Part shown: in pieces, positions 61,941-64,000 of the stretch
Numbering within the stretch: position 1 is the first letter of the stretch
How the letters are laid out: every line of letters begins with the position of its first letter
Assembly (NCBI GenBank): GCA_937943625.1
Contig: CALEAD010000025.1
Span: 1 to 64,000 of the forward strand
Direction of reading: 5' to 3'
DNA: 64,000 bases
Origin: an uncultured Anaerolineae bacterium
Lineage (GTDB): Bacteria; Chloroflexota; Anaerolineae; Promineifilales; Promineifilaceae
Made by a program: the position numbers and the translations under genes
The notes under the pieces: generated by a model
Seen by the model: the letters and a program-made list of their open reading frames with translations, nothing else
Told to the model about the DNA's origin: nothing
Database searches by the model: none

Positions 61941-62072
61941 GTGAGCATGTTAATCCTCATCAACAACGGACGTATTCGTCTCGCCCAGGCCCGTGATTTC
62001 GGGATGGGCGCAGTGCGTCTGCGCGACATGTGTTGGCATCTCCAGGCAGGGAGGGCATGTTCAGCCTCTTAA
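61941..62072 (+). CDS. Small protein of 43 residues, unknown
   Basis: Short reading frame with its own strong promoter, a good ribosome binding site (AGGAG, 6 nt before the GTG at 61941) and a perfect terminator 33 nt downstream. The product begins MSMLILINNGRIRLAQARDF and ends LRDMCWHLQAGRACSAS. It is basic, with two cysteines and one Trp near the end. No family was recognised. It may be a real small protein, a leader peptide for the ABC exporter downstream, or the coding part of a dual-function small RNA. In-frame ATGs at 61935 and 61947 are alternatives, but their spacing to AGGAG is poor. Confidence 0.5.
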   Translation: MSMLILINNGRIRLAQARDFGMGAVRLRDMCWHLQAGRACSAS

Positions 62073-62105
62073 GGCGCATTCCTCTCATACGCTACTGGGT
62101 TCTCA

Positions 62106-62141
62106 GCCCCGCGTGTCAGCACAGGCACGCGGGGCTTTTTT
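62106..62141 (+). terminator. Perfect Rho-independent terminator
   Basis: GCCCCGCGTG (62106-62115) and CACGCGGGGC (62126-62135) form a perfect 10-bp GC-rich stem with a 10-nt loop and a six-T run. It ends the 43-codon unit and lies about 125 nt before the ABC exporter start. Confidence 0.95.
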
Positions 62142-62188
62142 ATTGCAAATTTCAGGTCCGGGGATATTGGATAGTTGGATAGTTGGTC

Positions 62189-62232
62189 GGTTGGCTGGTT
62201 TGTTAATCAACCAACCAACCAACCAGCCAACC
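62189..62232. repeat. GGTTGG-type inverted repeat upstream of the ABC exporter
   Basis: GGTTGGCTGGTT (62189-62200) pairs perfectly with AACCAGCCAACC (62221-62232). The loop has three tandem AACC-type words. It lies about 35 nt before the exporter start codon. Confidence 0.7.
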
Positions 62233-62268
62233 ACTTCCCCCAGGTTACAAATTTATGGAGTAACCATC

Positions 62269-64000
62269 ATGCAAAATTTTTGGCGACTAATCAGCTATCT
62301 AAAACCTTATCGCAAACGCTTTGTGCTCTCTTTTGTCCTGGCAATGACCACGATCGGTGGTGACTTGATTGTACCGATGCTGTTTGGCTGGACGATTAGC
62401 CGGGGATTGCAGTCTGGGCAGATGGAGCAGGTGATTCTTTATGCCGGCTTGCTGGTCATGGTGCAAGCTCTCAAGTCTGGCGTCAACTACGCGCAGTGGC
62501 TGGTGCAGCATCAAGTGGGACAAAGTGTGGTGCGAGACCTGCGCGATCAGCTTTACAGCCGTCTCCAGGCGCTGCCACCCAGCTTTTACCGTAACATGTC
62601 CACGGGGCAGATCATGTCTCGTGTGACCAGTGACGTGGAGGCGGTACAAGAGTATCTGGGCTGGGGGTTCCTGATCCAGATGATGGGCGCGACCTCTTTC
62701 ATTGGCACAAGCCTCATTCTGCTGCTGCTCGACTGGCAGCTTACGCTGGTGCTGTATCTGCCGTTGCTGGTGCTGCTGGTGATTGTCTACCACTTTGATA
62801 GGCATATTGGCCCTGCCTGGGATGCGGTGCGCGAGCAGATGGGGGTGCTCAGTACAGTGCTGCAAGAGAACATCAGCGGTGTGCGCGTGGTGCAGGCATT
62901 TGCGCAAGAGAAACGGGAAAACGGCCGTTTCCGCACGCAGAACCTGCTCAACCGCGAGAAAAACCTCAGCCGTGCCCGCCTGGAAGCCAACTCCTTTTCG
63001 GCGATGGATGCTATGGTGGGGCTGACTTTTGCCCTGCTGGCCTACTTCGGCGCACAACGTGTCATCAATGGTCATGGGGATTTGGGACAGTTCTTCGCCT
63101 ACCAGTGGTATCTGTGGGGCATCATCTGGCCGGTGCGCTTCATGGGCTGGCTGATCAGCATGATGCGCCAGGCTTTGGCGGCTGCGCCGCGCCTCTTCCA
63201 GATTCTGGATGCGCCCCTGACCATTGCCGACAAGCCAGAAGCCATTACCTTGCAGCACGTGCGCGGTGAAATCGAGTTTCGCAACGTCCACTTTGCTTTT
63301 GAGGATGAGCCTGACCGGCTGGTGATGAAGGGGTTAAACCTGCACGTGTGGCCAGGAGAAGTGGTAGCAGTTTTGGGCAGCACAGGCAGTGGCAAGTCGT
63401 CGTTGGTGAATCTGATCGGCCGTTTTCAAGAAGTGACGGATGGGCAGGTGCTCATAGACGGGCATGACGTGCGTGACGTGACGCTGGAAAGTTTGCGGCG
63501 ACACATCGGCATTGTGCCCCAAGAGGCGTTCCTCTTCTCGGCCAGCGTGCGCGAGAATGTTGCCTACGGCAACCCAGACGCCAGCGAAGCAGACATTATC
63601 CGCGCCGCCAAACTGGCGCAGGCGCACGACTTTATCATGGAGATGCCACAGGGATACGATACGCAAATTGGCGAGCGCGGCGTGCGCCTTTCCGGTGGGC
63701 AAAAGCAGCGGCTGGCGCTGGCGCGCGCGATTCTGGTTGACCCGGAGATTCTGATTTTGGACGAGGCAACGAGCGCCGTAGATACGCGCACGGAGCATGA
63801 AATCCAGCAGGCGCTAGAGCAGGTGATGCAGGGGCGCACCAGCATCATCATTGCCCAGCGCCTGAGCACTATCAAACATGCCGACCGCGTGGTGGTGCTG
63901 AAGGATGGTGTGGTGGCCGAAGCGGGGACGCACGCCGAGTTGCTGGCGCGCAAGGGTGAGTATGCGCGCATCTATGACCTGCAATACCGCGAAAGTGATG
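62269..64000 (+). CDS. ABC exporter, fused permease and ATPase (partial at window end)
   Basis: MsbA/LmrA-type half transporter. 577 codons are visible and the end is outside the window. Six membrane helices (about 15-300) are followed by an ATPase domain with Walker A GSTGSGKSS near 370, Q-loop VPQEAF, signature LSGGQKQRLALARAI, Walker B ILILDEATSAVD and then IIIAQRLST, where the switch His of the usual AHRLST is Gln. A His-to-Gln change occurs in the degenerate site of heterodimeric exporters, so a partner gene may follow past 64000. GGAG lies 8 nt before the ATG. Substrate may be a lipid, peptide or drug. Confidence 0.93.
   Translation, partial: MQNFWRLISYLKPYRKRFVLSFVLAMTTIGGDLIVPMLFGWTISRGLQSGQMEQVILYAGLLVMVQALKSGVNYAQWLVQHQVGQSVVRDLRDQLYSRLQALPPSFYRNMSTGQIMSRVTSDVEAVQEYLGWGFLIQMMGATSFIGTSLILLLLDWQLTLVLYLPLLVLLVIVYHFDRHIGPAWDAVREQMGVLSTVLQENISGVRVVQAFAQEKRENGRFRTQNLLNREKNLSRARLEANSFSAMDAMVGLTFALLAYFGAQRVINGHGDLGQFFAYQWYLWGIIWPVRFMGWLISMMRQALAAAPRLFQILDAPLTIADKPEAITLQHVRGEIEFRNVHFAFEDEPDRLVMKGLNLHVWPGEVVAVLGSTGSGKSSLVNLIGRFQEVTDGQVLIDGHDVRDVTLESLRRHIGIVPQEAFLFSASVRENVAYGNPDASEADIIRAAKLAQAHDFIMEMPQGYDTQIGERGVRLSGGQKQRLALARAILVDPEILILDEATSAVDTRTEHEIQQALEQVMQGRTSIIIAQRLSTIKHADRVVVLKDGVVAEAGTHAELLARKGEYARIYDLQYRESD

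Noticed and set aside
62299-63291. Minus-strand frame of 330 codons opposite the ABC exporter
   Set aside because: It is the exact antisense of a well-supported ABC exporter. His/Gln-rich composition is the usual shadow of its Leu/Val codons.
1-64000. tRNA, rRNA or tmRNA genes
   Set aside because: No clover-leaf T-arm/CCA-type or rRNA-like segment was recognised by eye in the gaps. A covariance search was not possible.

Overview
The window looks like a bacterial chromosome segment from a Chloroflexota lineage, most likely an uncultured Anaerolineae, Caldilineae or Ardenticatenia relative. This placement is inferred from protein style and gene content, not from a marker-gene search. Supporting signs are a HrcA/CIRCE heat-shock operon, lipoprotein-anchored binding proteins with no outer-membrane genes, RNase J, a very long NusA, and a Cas4-like nuclease outside any CRISPR locus. 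No rRNA, tRNA, CRISPR array, transposase or prophage gene was seen.

Layout. 0.5-2.3 kb: an S1-repeat protein and infA. 2.3-8.2 kb (minus): the heat-shock operon hrcA-grpE-dnaK-dnaJ-prmA behind a sigma-70-type promoter with a CIRCE operator. 8.5-16.7 kb: an exopolysaccharide priming transferase, a secreted S41 protease, recN, a TPR/B-box membrane protein, nadK and hisS. 17-25.4 kb: a split membrane Cas4-like pair, an orphan lipoprotein, secD-secF, an acetyltransferase, a secreted glycosidase-like protein and an SDR protein. 25.5-28.7 kb: a TetR regulator divergent from a yceI gene whose promoter carries two operator palindromes, then RNase J. 29.2-37.1 kb (plus): the translation and RNA operon nusA-rnpM-infB-rbfA-nrnA-truB-ribF, behind a promoter and an attenuator-like terminator. 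37.1-48 kb (minus): a branched-chain amino-acid-type ABC importer (livG, H, M, K, F) with an embedded long-chain acyl-CoA ligase, below a 1116-residue BTAD/ATPase/TPR regulator. 48.2-52.3 kb (minus): an NTF2-like protein, ruvA, ruvC, yebC and a GH1 beta-glucosidase. 52.5-64 kb (plus): a V4R sensor protein, a response regulator with a dead GGDEF domain, a giant YfhO-flippase fusion, a mazEF-type pair, a GT-C glycosyltransferase, a small promoter-ORF-terminator unit and an ABC exporter cut by the window end.

Two sequence-scale features cut across the gene map. First, the palindromic octamer ACGGCCGT, often AACGGCCGTT, occurs about 80 times by manual scan where one or two are expected. It is almost absent from 37.3-47.1 kb, the liv/acyl-CoA ligase/regulator block. 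Second, most longer intergenic gaps hold a copy of a 95-245 bp repeat built from GACCGC/GCGGTC words, usually bounded by inverted ends related to CAGCAATTCT and/or GGCATGGTTCA. It behaves like a non-autonomous MITE or REP-like family.

The most interesting candidates for new biology are the HIP1-like palindrome and its local depletion, the split membrane-anchored Cas4-like pair, the YfhO-flippase fusion, and the 43-codon unit at 61.9 kb.
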